A stretch of 34,412 nt of DNA from Flavobacteriaceae bacterium. Lineage in GTDB: Bacteria; Bacteroidota; Bacteroidia; Flavobacteriales; Flavobacteriaceae. The DNA lies in the NCBI GenBank assembly GCA_002862705.1, contig PKDU01000046.1, positions 1 to 34,412 of the forward strand, read 5' to 3'. Position 1 is the first letter of the stretch. Each line of letters opens with the position of its first letter. The position numbers were made by a program, and so were the translations under genes. This document shows, one piece after another, positions 8,414 to 16,612 of this stretch. The notes under the pieces are model-generated. The model ran no database searches. It was given only the letters and a program-made list of their open reading frames with translations, and was not told the DNA's origin.

Positions 8414-8421
8414 TATATTTG
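8414..8421 (+). promoter_or_regulatory. Putative -7 promoter box for M23-GH3 operon
   Basis: TATATTTG is an exact TAnnTTTG match and is followed after five bases by the M23 peptidase ATG at 8427. The predicted transcript has almost no leader, as at ybeY. Confidence 0.55.
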
Positions 8422-8426
8422 CACAG

Positions 8427-9293
8427 ATGGATAACAAAAAAAATAAAAAATCTGGATTTTGGCAGCGGTGGCTGGCCAAGTACCGTTTTGTTATCCTAAA
8501 CGAAGAAACATTTGAGGAGCGGGTCTCTTACAAACTCAGCAGATTAAACGTCTTTCTTGCTGTTGGAGTTATTATAGTATTGCTTATCGCAACTACTTTT
8601 TTAGTCATTTCACGAACTCAGTTAAAAGAGTACATCCCCGGCTATGACTCTTCAGAAATAAGGAGGCAAGCCATTCGCAACAATTATCGCCTAGATTCGC
8701 TCCAGTTGGCGTTGTTGAGAAACCAGCGTTATATTTCGTCGGTCAACAAAGTGCTAAGAGGCGATCTAGACCTTCAAGAATTGGAAACCCAGATGCAACT
8801 GGACACCACTCAATTTAACGAAACTACTGGGTTTTCGACATCATCTGCAGATTCTTTGCTCCGCGCAGAGGTTGCTCAAGACGACAAGTACAACCTATTG
8901 GCATCTGCAGGGCAAACCATTCCATTTGTCTTATTTCCACCCGTTTCGGGAACCATCAGCCAGGGTTTTGACTCATCTGTAGCACACTATGCTGTAGATG
9001 TTGCGGTACCACGAAACACCCCTGTTAAAGCTGCGGCAGAGGGCAATGTGATTTTTGCCAGTTGGACAACTGAAACCGGTTATGTTCTTATCATTGACCA
9101 TCCCTTTAATATTATTTCGGTTTACAAGCACAACGCATCATTAAACGTTCTTCAAGGCGATGCTGTGGAACCGGGCCAAGTTATTGCTGTTGCGGGCAAC
9201 ACAGGGACCATGACAACGGGGCCTCACTTACATTTTGAGTTGTGGAGCGATGGCTACGCACTAAATCCGGAAGAGTTTATAGATTTCGAATAA
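8427..9293 (+). CDS. M23 family metallopeptidase, membrane-anchored
   Basis: A predicted peptidoglycan endopeptidase of the LytM/M23 type. The 288-residue protein has a short cytoplasmic N-terminus, one transmembrane helix at about residues 43-64 (FLAVGVIIVLLIATTFLV), a periplasmic linker likely to form a coiled coil, and a C-terminal peptidase domain. Zinc ligands are visible: His187 and Asp191 in HYAVDVA, and His269 in HLHFE, with His267 as the catalytic partner. The domain therefore looks active. The gene starts a two-gene operon: its TAA shares one base with the ATG of the GH3 gene. It diverges from tatA. Its precise role, whether cell-wall remodelling or division, cannot be read from the sequence. 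Confidence 0.93.
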   Translation: MDNKKNKKSGFWQRWLAKYRFVILNEETFEERVSYKLSRLNVFLAVGVIIVLLIATTFLVISRTQLKEYIPGYDSSEIRRQAIRNNYRLDSLQLALLRNQRYISSVNKVLRGDLDLQELETQMQLDTTQFNETTGFSTSSADSLLRAEVAQDDKYNLLASAGQTIPFVLFPPVSGTISQGFDSSVAHYAVDVAVPRNTPVKAAAEGNVIFASWTTETGYVLIIDHPFNIISVYKHNASLNVLQGDAVEPGQVIAVAGNTGTMTTGPHLHFELWSDGYALNPEEFIDFE

Positions 9294-10783
9294 TGAGCAT
9301 CAAACAACTTTTTGCAAAAAAGTGGGCCAAGCGGGTTGTTAATAGCACCAATAAATGGGCTCAAAACCCAATAGCAACGCAAGAAAAGGTGCTGAAAATG
9401 TTGCTTCAAAAAGCAAAAAAAACAGCTTTTGGTCAAGACCATGGCTTTGCTCAAATAGAAAATTACGAAGATTATGCAAAACAAGTACCCATTCGAGATT
9501 ATGAAGGCTTACGTCCTTATGTTGACAGGGTTGTTGCAGGAGAAGCAGACATCTTATGGCCAGGGAAACCGCGTTACTTTTCAAAAACATCAGGCACCTC
9601 GTCTGGGGTAAAGTATATTCCCATCTCAAAAGAGTCGATGCCGACGCACATAAAAACCGCTCAAAACGCATTGTTTCATTATATCCACCATTCGGGGAAT
9701 ACGTCTTTTGTTGATGGGAAAATGATTTTTTTACAAGGCAGTCCAATACTATCCAAAACCAACGGGATTGATACAGGCCGTCTGTCGGGGATAGTAGCGC
9801 ATTATATTCCTTCGTATTTGCAAAAAAACCGCATGCCCTCTTGGCAAACAAACTGCATAGACGATTGGGAGCAAAAGGTCGACGCTATTGTGGCAGAAAC
9901 ACACGACCAAGACATGCGCTTAATCAGCGGAATTCCACCGTGGGTAAAGATGTATTTTGAGCGCCTTAAGGCCAAAACCAACCAACCAATAAAAGACATT
10001 TTTCCAAACTTTTCTCTCTTCGTATACGGGGGAGTAAACTATGCGCCGTATAGATCAATTATAGAGCAGTTGATAGGCAAGAAAATTGACAGCCTAGAGT
10101 TATATCCAGCATCGGAAGGCTTTATTGCCTTTCAAGACCATCCAGAAGCGGACGGCATGCTATTGCAACTGGACGCTGGGATTTTCTATGAGTTTGTTGA
10201 GGCAGATAAAATACACCAAGAAAACCCACCCCGCATTTCATTAGCCGCTGTTAAAAAGGGGGTTAATTACGCCATCATTCTCAACACTTCTGCGGGCTTA
10301 TGGGGCTATAATATTGGCGATACCGTTGTGTTTGTCAGTCTTAAGCCATATCGCATAATTGTTTCGGGAAGAATAAAACATTTTATTTCGGCATTTGGTG
10401 AACACGTAATCGGGAAAGAGGTGGAACAAGCGATGGAAAAAGCGCTACAAGCGCATGATGCTCGTGTAACCGAATTTACTGTTGCACCACAAGTTACCCC
10501 TGAAGCGGGATTGCCCCATCACGAATGGTGGATTGCTTTTGATAGTGCCCCAGAAGAATTGGCTACATTTGCAAAAACATTGGACCTGTCTATGCGTAAG
10601 CAAAACACCTATTATGACGATTTAATCACAGGAGGGGTTCTGTGTCCATTGGTCATCAAGCCGTTACCTGCAGACGCCTTTGAAAAGTACATGAAAAAGA
10701 TCGGTAAACTGGGCGGACAAAATAAAACACCTCGGCTTACAAATGATAGAAAAATTGCGGATGCACTAAACAACCAGTTGTAA
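9293..10783 (+). CDS. GH3 auxin-responsive-promoter family protein (acyl-adenylating enzyme)
   Basis: A 496-residue member of the GH3 branch of the adenylate-forming superfamily. Plant members conjugate amino acids to acyl acids; the bacterial substrate is unknown. Nucleotide-binding motifs are intact: FSKTSGTSSGVKYIP near residue 100, YPASEGFIAFQD in the middle, and YNIGDTVVF followed by SGRIKHFISAFGEHV. The ATG at 9293 overlaps the preceding TAA by one base; an in-frame ATG 17 codons earlier lies inside the M23 gene and is unlikely. The tight coupling with an M23 peptidase and the adjacent tatA recur in Flavobacteriia, as I recall, and hint at an envelope-related role. That role is inference. 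Confidence 0.9.
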   Translation: MSIKQLFAKKWAKRVVNSTNKWAQNPIATQEKVLKMLLQKAKKTAFGQDHGFAQIENYEDYAKQVPIRDYEGLRPYVDRVVAGEADILWPGKPRYFSKTSGTSSGVKYIPISKESMPTHIKTAQNALFHYIHHSGNTSFVDGKMIFLQGSPILSKTNGIDTGRLSGIVAHYIPSYLQKNRMPSWQTNCIDDWEQKVDAIVAETHDQDMRLISGIPPWVKMYFERLKAKTNQPIKDIFPNFSLFVYGGVNYAPYRSIIEQLIGKKIDSLELYPASEGFIAFQDHPEADGMLLQLDAGIFYEFVEADKIHQENPPRISLAAVKKGVNYAIILNTSAGLWGYNIGDTVVFVSLKPYRIIVSGRIKHFISAFGEHVIGKEVEQAMEKALQAHDARVTEFTVAPQVTPEAGLPHHEWWIAFDSAPEELATFAKTLDLSMRKQNTYYDDLITGGVLCPLVIKPLPADAFEKYMKKIGKLGGQNKTPRLTNDRKIADALNNQL

Positions 10784-10845
10784 CAAAATAAAACCACAGA
10801 AAATCCGTTCTGCATTAACGCAGCACAGAATTAAATAAAAAAAGC

Positions 10846-11892
10846 ATGAGTACATCTAAACCCAAAAAAACAAACGAAAGCGAAGAAATCGATTTAGGCG
10901 TTCTCTTTAATGCCATTGGAAAGGGGATTTCAAAGCTGTTTTCTGCCATTGGCAACAGCATTCTATTTGTTTTAAACACCATACTGCAGCTTGCTGTTTT
11001 TGTGCGCAAACGCATCACATATTTTGCCTTAGCCAGTATTTTAGGCCTTGGAGTGGGCGTTCTTTTAGAACGCACAATACCCCCGAAATACATTGCCACC
11101 GCTACCGTCGAACCACACTTTGATAGTGCCCGACAGCTCTACGGGAACGTAAATTATTTAAATGACCTTGCTAAGCAAAAAGACTCTGTTCAACTGGCGT
11201 CTTTTTTTGGTATTTCTTTAGCTGAGGCAGCCTCGTTAAAAAAGATTGAAATAACTCCTTTTGTGACCAAAACAAGCTTGTTGCAGGAATATAACGATTA
11301 TACAACGGGACTAGATTCTTTGGTAGCTACCGAGGTGTCTTATAAAAAATACGTCAATCAGATAAGCGATTTTGAAAGAAAAACACACATGCTTAAGGTT
11401 GAATCAACCCAACAAGATGTTTTTGCGAAGTTGTTGTCTCCGCTGATTACATCTGTTTCTGAACCAACGTATTTTAAAGAACAACAAGCAACGCAGCTTG
11501 CCAATTTAGAGCTAATGGACTCTATTACACAAGCTACGATTGTACAAGCAGATTCGTTGTTGTCGTTGTTTGAAGAGGTTAGAATTATTGAAGCGAATAA
11601 GGAATTTTCAAACGGAACCAACCTCTATATGTCAGAGTCCACAGAAGACAATGCAGAAATAGCCTTACTCAACAGAAAAATCACGCTTTCAGAACAAATA
11701 GAACAACTACGTCTAGACAAACTAAAGGCAAAGAATGTGGTTGATATCGTGGCTTCTTTTCCTGATGTAGGATACTTAGATGAATCCTTTTGGAAAAACA
11801 AAAAGGCTCAAGGGATTGCCGCAGGCCTTATGTTATTGTCGTTGTTTTATTTTACAATTTATCTAGACGCCTTCTTAAAAAGCAAAAGTTAA
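10846..11892 (+). CDS. Wzz-like polysaccharide co-polymerase / chain-length determinant
   Basis: A 348-residue inner-membrane protein with the topology of polysaccharide co-polymerases. One transmembrane helix lies near residues 60-80 (ITYFALASILGLGVGVLL), followed by a proline-containing turn (IPPKYIATATVEP), a large helix-rich periplasmic domain, and a second transmembrane helix near the C-terminus (GIAAGLMLLSLFYFTIYL). There is no Walker motif or tyrosine-rich tail, so it is not a Wzc-type kinase. Overall similarity to Wzz is structural rather than by a sharp signature. It opens the polysaccharide cluster, ending five bases before rmlB, and probably sets glycan chain length. Confidence 0.66.
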   Translation: MSTSKPKKTNESEEIDLGVLFNAIGKGISKLFSAIGNSILFVLNTILQLAVFVRKRITYFALASILGLGVGVLLERTIPPKYIATATVEPHFDSARQLYGNVNYLNDLAKQKDSVQLASFFGISLAEAASLKKIEITPFVTKTSLLQEYNDYTTGLDSLVATEVSYKKYVNQISDFERKTHMLKVESTQQDVFAKLLSPLITSVSEPTYFKEQQATQLANLELMDSITQATIVQADSLLSLFEEVRIIEANKEFSNGTNLYMSESTEDNAEIALLNRKITLSEQIEQLRLDKLKAKNVVDIVASFPDVGYLDESFWKNKKAQGIAAGLMLLSLFYFTIYLDAFLKSKS

Positions 11893-11897
11893 AACGA

Positions 11898-12911
11898 ATG
11901 AAAATTCTTATTACAGGAGGCGCTGGCTTTATTGGCTCGCATGTAGTTAAGCGCTTTTTGAAGGACTCATCCTATGACGTTTTCAATTTAGATAAGCTTA
12001 CGTATGCCGGGAATTTGAATAACCTTTCAGAAATAGCGAACAAGGGGAACTACACCTTTGTTCATGGGGACATTACAGACGCCAAATTTATACAAAATCT
12101 TTTCGAACAACATAAATTTAAACACGTCATTCACTTAGCAGCAGAGTCGCATGTGGACCGCTCCATTTCAGATCCATTTGTGTTTGCTAAAACCAATATT
12201 TTAGGCACGCTTAATCTGTTGCACAGCTTTAAGGCAACGCACTCTTCAGGAGGGTTGTTTTATCACGTCAGCACAGACGAGGTGTATGGTTCGCTGGGCG
12301 AAACAGGACTGTTTACAGAAAGCTCACCCTATCAACCCAACTCCCCCTATGCTGCATCAAAAGCGAGCTCAGATCATTTTGTTCGCGCCTACGCCGAAAC
12401 CTATAAGCTACCTGTGCTAATATCGAACTGCTCTAACAATTATGGCCCCAACCAGTTTCCCGAAAAGTTTATTCCGGTTTGTATTGAAGCGATTGTAAAC
12501 AACAAAAATATCCCTATTTATGGCGATGGGAATTACACCCGAGATTGGCTATATGTCGAAGACCACGCCCATGCAATAAAAACGATTTTAGAACACGGAA
12601 AAATTGGCGAAACCTATAATATTGGCGGACTAAATGAATGGAAAAACATTGACCTAGTAAAAGTGTTGATAAGGGAAACCGACAAGGCACTTGGCAGGCC
12701 CGAGGGCGCTTCGCTACCGCTAATCACGTTTGTGAAAGACCGCCCTGGGCACGATAAGCGCTATGCCATTGACAACGCCAAAATTATGCGGGAACTGCAC
12801 TGGAAGCACGAACATACGTTTGAAGAAGGGATTGTAAAAACCATAGATTGGTATTTGTCAAACCAAGCATGGATAGACGCCATACGTGACCGGCTCATAT
12901 CAAAACAGTAA
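11898..12911 (+). CDS. rmlB: dTDP-glucose 4,6-dehydratase
   Basis: Second step of dTDP-L-rhamnose synthesis: converts dTDP-glucose to dTDP-4-keto-6-deoxyglucose using bound NAD. The 337-residue protein begins MKILITGGAGFIGSH, the Rossmann glycine motif. It carries HLAAESHVDRSI, the STDEVYGS loop with the catalytic Asp-Glu pair, and the YxxxK motif in SPYAASKASSDHF. ATG at 11898 was chosen because the frame upstream overlaps the Wzz-like gene and the glycine motif must be near the N-terminus. Spacing to neighbours is five and nine bases, so it is within the operon. Confidence 0.97.
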   Translation: MKILITGGAGFIGSHVVKRFLKDSSYDVFNLDKLTYAGNLNNLSEIANKGNYTFVHGDITDAKFIQNLFEQHKFKHVIHLAAESHVDRSISDPFVFAKTNILGTLNLLHSFKATHSSGGLFYHVSTDEVYGSLGETGLFTESSPYQPNSPYAASKASSDHFVRAYAETYKLPVLISNCSNNYGPNQFPEKFIPVCIEAIVNNKNIPIYGDGNYTRDWLYVEDHAHAIKTILEHGKIGETYNIGGLNEWKNIDLVKVLIRETDKALGRPEGASLPLITFVKDRPGHDKRYAIDNAKIMRELHWKHEHTFEEGIVKTIDWYLSNQAWIDAIRDRLISKQ

Positions 12912-12920
12912 ATTTAACAC

Positions 12921-13763
12921 ATGAAAGGCATTATACTAGCAGGAGGTTCAGGCACGCGACTTCATCCGATTACCTTATCGGTGAGTAAGCAATTGATGCC
13001 CGTATATGATAAACCGATGATATACTATCCGTTGTCAACGTTGATGAGCGCCGGAATTCGAGAAATTTTGATTATTTCCACGCCAAAAGACCTTCCGCTT
13101 TTTGAACGCTTGTTAGGTGACGGCAGTCAGTTGGGATGTTCTTTCTCTTATGCTATTCAGCCCGAACCAAAAGGTTTGGCACAAGCATTTTTAATAGGCG
13201 AGTCCTTTATTGGAAACGATTCCGTAGCACTGATTTTGGGGGATAACATTTTTTATGGCACAGGCCTGCAAACAACACTTCAAAACTGTATAAATCCAGA
13301 AGGCGGAATTATTTTTGCTTATGAGGTGCATGACCCTGAACGCTATGGGGTGGTATCGTTTGACGCATCGGGAAATGCAACTTCATTAGAAGAAAAGCCT
13401 AAAAACCCAGCATCAAAATATGCTGTTCCGGGTATTTATTTTTACGATAACGAGGTTGTTTCTATAGCGAAAAATATAGCTCCAAGTGCCCGTGGAGAGC
13501 TGGAAATTACGGATGTGAATAAAGCTTATTTGGAACAAAACAACCTTCAAGTACAGGTGCTGGACAGAGGAACGGCGTGGTTAGATACGGGCACATTCAC
13601 CTCGCTTATGCAAGCGGCGCAGTTTGTACAAGTGCTGCAAGAGAGGCAAGGGCTTCGTATCGGTGCGATTGAAGATGTGGCACTTCGAATGGGCTATATC
13701 AACCAAGCGCAACACGACACGGTTATTTCTCCATTTATAAAAAGCGGTTACGCAAAGCCATAG
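12921..13763 (+). CDS. rmlA: Glucose-1-phosphate thymidylyltransferase
   Basis: First step of the dTDP-L-rhamnose pathway: glucose-1-phosphate plus dTTP gives dTDP-glucose and pyrophosphate. The 280-residue protein has the nucleotidyltransferase signature [14 protein letters not shown], then [27 protein letters not shown] with a metal-binding Asp, and [14 protein letters not shown]. Length and motifs are standard for RmlA. It sits nine bases after rmlB and two bases before rmlC, completing the rml set in order B-A-C-D. Confidence 0.97.
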   Translation: MKGIILAGGSGTRLHPITLSVSKQLMPVYDKPMIYYPLSTLMSAGIREILIISTPKDLPLFERLLGDGSQLGCSFSYAIQPEPKGLAQAFLIGESFIGNDSVALILGDNIFYGTGLQTTLQNCINPEGGIIFAYEVHDPERYGVVSFDASGNATSLEEKPKNPASKYAVPGIYFYDNEVVSIAKNIAPSARGELEITDVNKAYLEQNNLQVQVLDRGTAWLDTGTFTSLMQAAQFVQVLQERQGLRIGAIEDVALRMGYINQAQHDTVISPFIKSGYAKP

Positions 13764-13765
13764 TT

Positions 13766-14311
13766 ATGCAGATAGAAGAAACCAAGCTTAACGGTTGCTT
13801 TTTAGTAATGCCTGATGTTCACAAGGACGGGCGCGGGTATTTTATGGAAACCTACCGCCAATCTTGGACGGAAGCATTAGGTGAATTTACAGGTTATTTT
13901 GTTCAAGACAACCAGTCGTTTTCGCATTACGGAACCATCAGAGGATTACATTTTCAAAGGGGCGAACATGCCCAAGCCAAATGGGTTCATGTGCTTTCTG
14001 GAGAAATTTTAGATGTTGCCGTGGATTTACGCAGTGAGTCTCCTACATACGGACATCACATTTCTGTAGTACTTTCAGCAGAAAACAATCATCAATTATG
14101 GATCCCCAAAGGGATTGCGCATGGGTTTTCAGTCCTTTCAGAAACGGCAATCGTATGTTATAAATGTGATGCCTACTACAACAAAGACGCAGAGGGAGGC
14201 ATTCATCCCTTAGATGCTGATTTAGCCATCGATTGGCAGCTTCCAACAGCGAAGCAACGGATTTCAGAAAAGGATTTGGCTCTCCCAACATTTAACTCCA
14301 TATACAAATGA
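13766..14311 (+). CDS. rmlC: dTDP-4-dehydrorhamnose 3,5-epimerase
   Basis: Third step of dTDP-L-rhamnose synthesis, epimerising C3 and C5 of the 4-keto sugar. The 181-residue cupin-fold protein has VQDNQSFSHYGTIRGLHFQ with the catalytic histidine, then VAVDLRSESPTYG and LWIPKGIAHGFSVLS. Length is normal. It overlaps rmlD by four bases (ATGA), indicating translational coupling. It is the last gene on this side with the moderate-GC composition of the core genome. Confidence 0.97.
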   Translation: MQIEETKLNGCFLVMPDVHKDGRGYFMETYRQSWTEALGEFTGYFVQDNQSFSHYGTIRGLHFQRGEHAQAKWVHVLSGEILDVAVDLRSESPTYGHHISVVLSAENNHQLWIPKGIAHGFSVLSETAIVCYKCDAYYNKDAEGGIHPLDADLAIDWQLPTAKQRISEKDLALPTFNSIYK

Positions 14312-15168
14312 AACGGGTATTGGTCACAGGGGCAAATGGGCAGTTGGGGAAATCGATTCATCGGGTTGCGCCAGATTATCCCGAACTAAAATTTGTTTTC
14401 ACCGACGTAGTGGAGTTAGACATCACAAATAATGAAGAGGTTAATACTTTCTTCGAATCTAATGCCTTTGATTATTGTATTAATTGTGCGGCATATACAG
14501 CAGTTGATAAAGCAGAAAAAGAGGTTGAGAAGGCATATTTAATTAACGCTACAGCGGTTAAAAACCTTGCCGAAGCCTGCCAAACAACAGGAACGGTGTT
14601 GATTCATATATCTACCGATTTTGTTTTTGATGGCACTAAAAGGACTCCCTATACAGAAGAAGACACACCAAACCCGCTAAGTGTTTACGGAAAATCTAAA
14701 CTAAAAGGAGAAGAGTATGTTCAAGAAATTTGTGAAAGACACTTTATCGTAAGAACGTCTTGGTTATACTCTGAATATGGAAACAATTTTGTGAAAACCA
14801 TGTTACGATTGGCAGAAACAAGAAAACAAATAAGCGTTGTCAACGACCAAATTGGATCACCGACCTATGCAGGAGATTTGGCTGAATTTAGTTTAAAAGT
14901 AATTTCATCTGGATCAACAGCTTATGGGTTATATCACTACTCAAATTTGGGAGCAATTAGCTGGTATGATTTTGCCGTTGAAATTTTTAAGCAGCATAAA
15001 AAAGAGGTCCGCGTTGTTCCAATACCAACAAGCTCATATCCTACTGCAGCCAAAAGACCACCTTTTAGTGTTTTAGACCTTCAAAGGGGAAATAAAAAGA
15101 TGAAATCACAAATTTACTTTTGGGATATTCGATTAAGTGAAAATAAAGCTCCACTGAATAGTATTTAG
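14308..15168 (+). CDS. rmlD: dTDP-4-dehydrorhamnose reductase
   Basis: Final step to dTDP-L-rhamnose, an NAD(P)H-dependent reduction. The 286-residue protein opens KRVLVTGANGQLGKS and has CAAYTAVDKAE, ISTDFVFDGTKRTPYTEED and the YGKSK active-site motif. It has the family's usual length. From about 14400 onward its bases are more AT-rich than rmlB, rmlA and rmlC. After RPPFSVLD the C-terminal 30 residues are unlike the usual PYWRDSL-type ending I remember. This gene may mark the edge of an exchanged segment. It should still be functional, because the catalytic residues are intact. Confidence 0.94.
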   Translation: MKRVLVTGANGQLGKSIHRVAPDYPELKFVFTDVVELDITNNEEVNTFFESNAFDYCINCAAYTAVDKAEKEVEKAYLINATAVKNLAEACQTTGTVLIHISTDFVFDGTKRTPYTEEDTPNPLSVYGKSKLKGEEYVQEICERHFIVRTSWLYSEYGNNFVKTMLRLAETRKQISVVNDQIGSPTYAGDLAEFSLKVISSGSTAYGLYHYSNLGAISWYDFAVEIFKQHKKEVRVVPIPTSSYPTAAKRPPFSVLDLQRGNKKMKSQIYFWDIRLSENKAPLNSI

Positions 15169-15293
15169 CGTTTCTGACAAAATCAAAAAAAAACTATTTG
15201 CTTACACATTCAACTACTATTAAAGAAACAACGGAAGGCCGATCGATGGATATTAAGGAGATCTCTTCACACATAACAAATTCAAAAGGCTGA

Positions 15294-16571
15294 ATGTACT
15301 TAAGGAAAATACACAACATAATTAAAGAACGAACTAAAACGCTTGTTTTCAAAAACTTCAGCGCTTTAATGACATTACAGCTGGGAAATACAGTATTAGC
15401 CCTAATAATTATGCCTTATTTAATAAATACTTTAGGTATAAGCAAATATGGCCTTTATTCATTTGCATTTGCAATAAGCATGTATTTAGTAATAGTTACT
15501 GATTATGGATTTGGATTTACTGGTGTCAAGTTAATTTCAGTAAACAGAAATAACTTAAATAAGGTAAGCGGTATTTTTCACTCAATCCAAATTATTAAGA
15601 TAATTATACTATTAATTTTATTAGTAATTTACTCATTAGCAATTTTGTTTATTGAAACTTTGTCCGAGAATAAAGAGTTGTTTTTTTTATCATTCGGTAT
15701 TTTAATTGGCCAAACGATTATCCCTATCTGGTTTTTTCAAGGTATGGAAAAAATGAAGTACATAACAGTTATAAATTTATCCATAAGATTAATTTCACTT
15801 ATTTTAATCCTTGTTTTTGTAAAACAGCCAGAGGACATTAACTTAGCAATAGCTTCACAAGCCTTCGGTTTTTTATTTGCTGGAGTATTATCTGTATTTA
15901 TTGCATATGCCAAATTTGATTTAAAGCCCAGTTTTCCAAAGAAAACAGATGTTTTTCACCTGATATCAAGTAGCAAAGACATGTTTTTTTCTTCACTTTC
16001 CCTTAGTTTGTACAAAAATTTCAATTTAATTTTTTTAGGCTTTTTATCTACCAACACTGAGGTGGGGATTTATTCCGCCGCAGAAAAAATAATTAAAGCA
16101 GCCCATTCTTTAACAGCTCCTTTATCTCAAGCCATTTACCCAAATATGAGTCTCAAATTTTCAGAACTCAAGACAAACGAATCGGTTTCAAAGCTCCTCA
16201 AATTATCCAAGTATTATACAGTTCCTTTACTCGGGATTATTTCATTATTGTTATTATTTGAAGATTTCTTTATAAGATTTTTGGGTATATCTGATAGTGG
16301 CTTTTCAAGAGTATTTATTGTTTTGACTCCTGTAATCTTTCTGGGAAGCTTAAACTATTTATTTGGGATTATAGGATTAGTTAACCTAAACAAGGAGAAG
16401 AACTTTAACAAAGCTACATTAACTGGGGCTGCAGTAAATTTAACATTGTGTTGGCTATTGTCTGAAAATTATGGCGCCACAGGCTCAGCAATTGCATTAG
16501 TTATCGCTGAATTTACCGTCTTGCTTTTGGTGATTTATTTTTTGTTTAAAATCAAAAACCGTAAAAATTAA
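15294..16571 (+). CDS. wzx: Wzx-type polysaccharide flippase
   Basis: A 425-residue, highly hydrophobic membrane protein of the polysaccharide biosynthesis (MATE-like) exporter superfamily. About 12 transmembrane helices are suggested by alternating hydrophobic blocks. The opening VFKNFSALMTLQLGNTVLALIIMPYL type and the middle ISSSKDMFFSSLSLSLYKN pattern are typical of O-antigen translocases. It would flip undecaprenyl-pyrophosphate-linked repeat units across the inner membrane. The ATG directly follows an in-frame TGA, and the 125-base gap after rmlD is otherwise featureless. Composition is very AT-rich, unlike rmlA-C. The gene symbol is by function class only. Confidence 0.85.
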   Translation: MYLRKIHNIIKERTKTLVFKNFSALMTLQLGNTVLALIIMPYLINTLGISKYGLYSFAFAISMYLVIVTDYGFGFTGVKLISVNRNNLNKVSGIFHSIQIIKIIILLILLVIYSLAILFIETLSENKELFFLSFGILIGQTIIPIWFFQGMEKMKYITVINLSIRLISLILILVFVKQPEDINLAIASQAFGFLFAGVLSVFIAYAKFDLKPSFPKKTDVFHLISSSKDMFFSSLSLSLYKNFNLIFLGFLSTNTEVGIYSAAEKIIKAAHSLTAPLSQAIYPNMSLKFSELKTNESVSKLLKLSKYYTVPLLGIISLLLLFEDFFIRFLGISDSGFSRVFIVLTPVIFLGSLNYLFGIIGLVNLNKEKNFNKATLTGAAVNLTLCWLLSENYGATGSAIALVIAEFTVLLLVIYFLFKIKNRKN

Positions 16572-16612
16572 AATGTATATTTTAAAACTATAATAAATGA
16601 TTTAGTAAAACT

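Noticed and set aside
9339..9851. 170-codon open frame on the minus strand
   Set aside because: It lies wholly antisense to the GH3 gene, whose motifs are clear, and its translation shows no domain pattern.
10806..10830. Hairpin (CTGC, 6-base loop, GCAG) between the GH3 and Wzz-like genes as a terminator
   Set aside because: The stem is only four base pairs and no U-tract follows; too weak to call.
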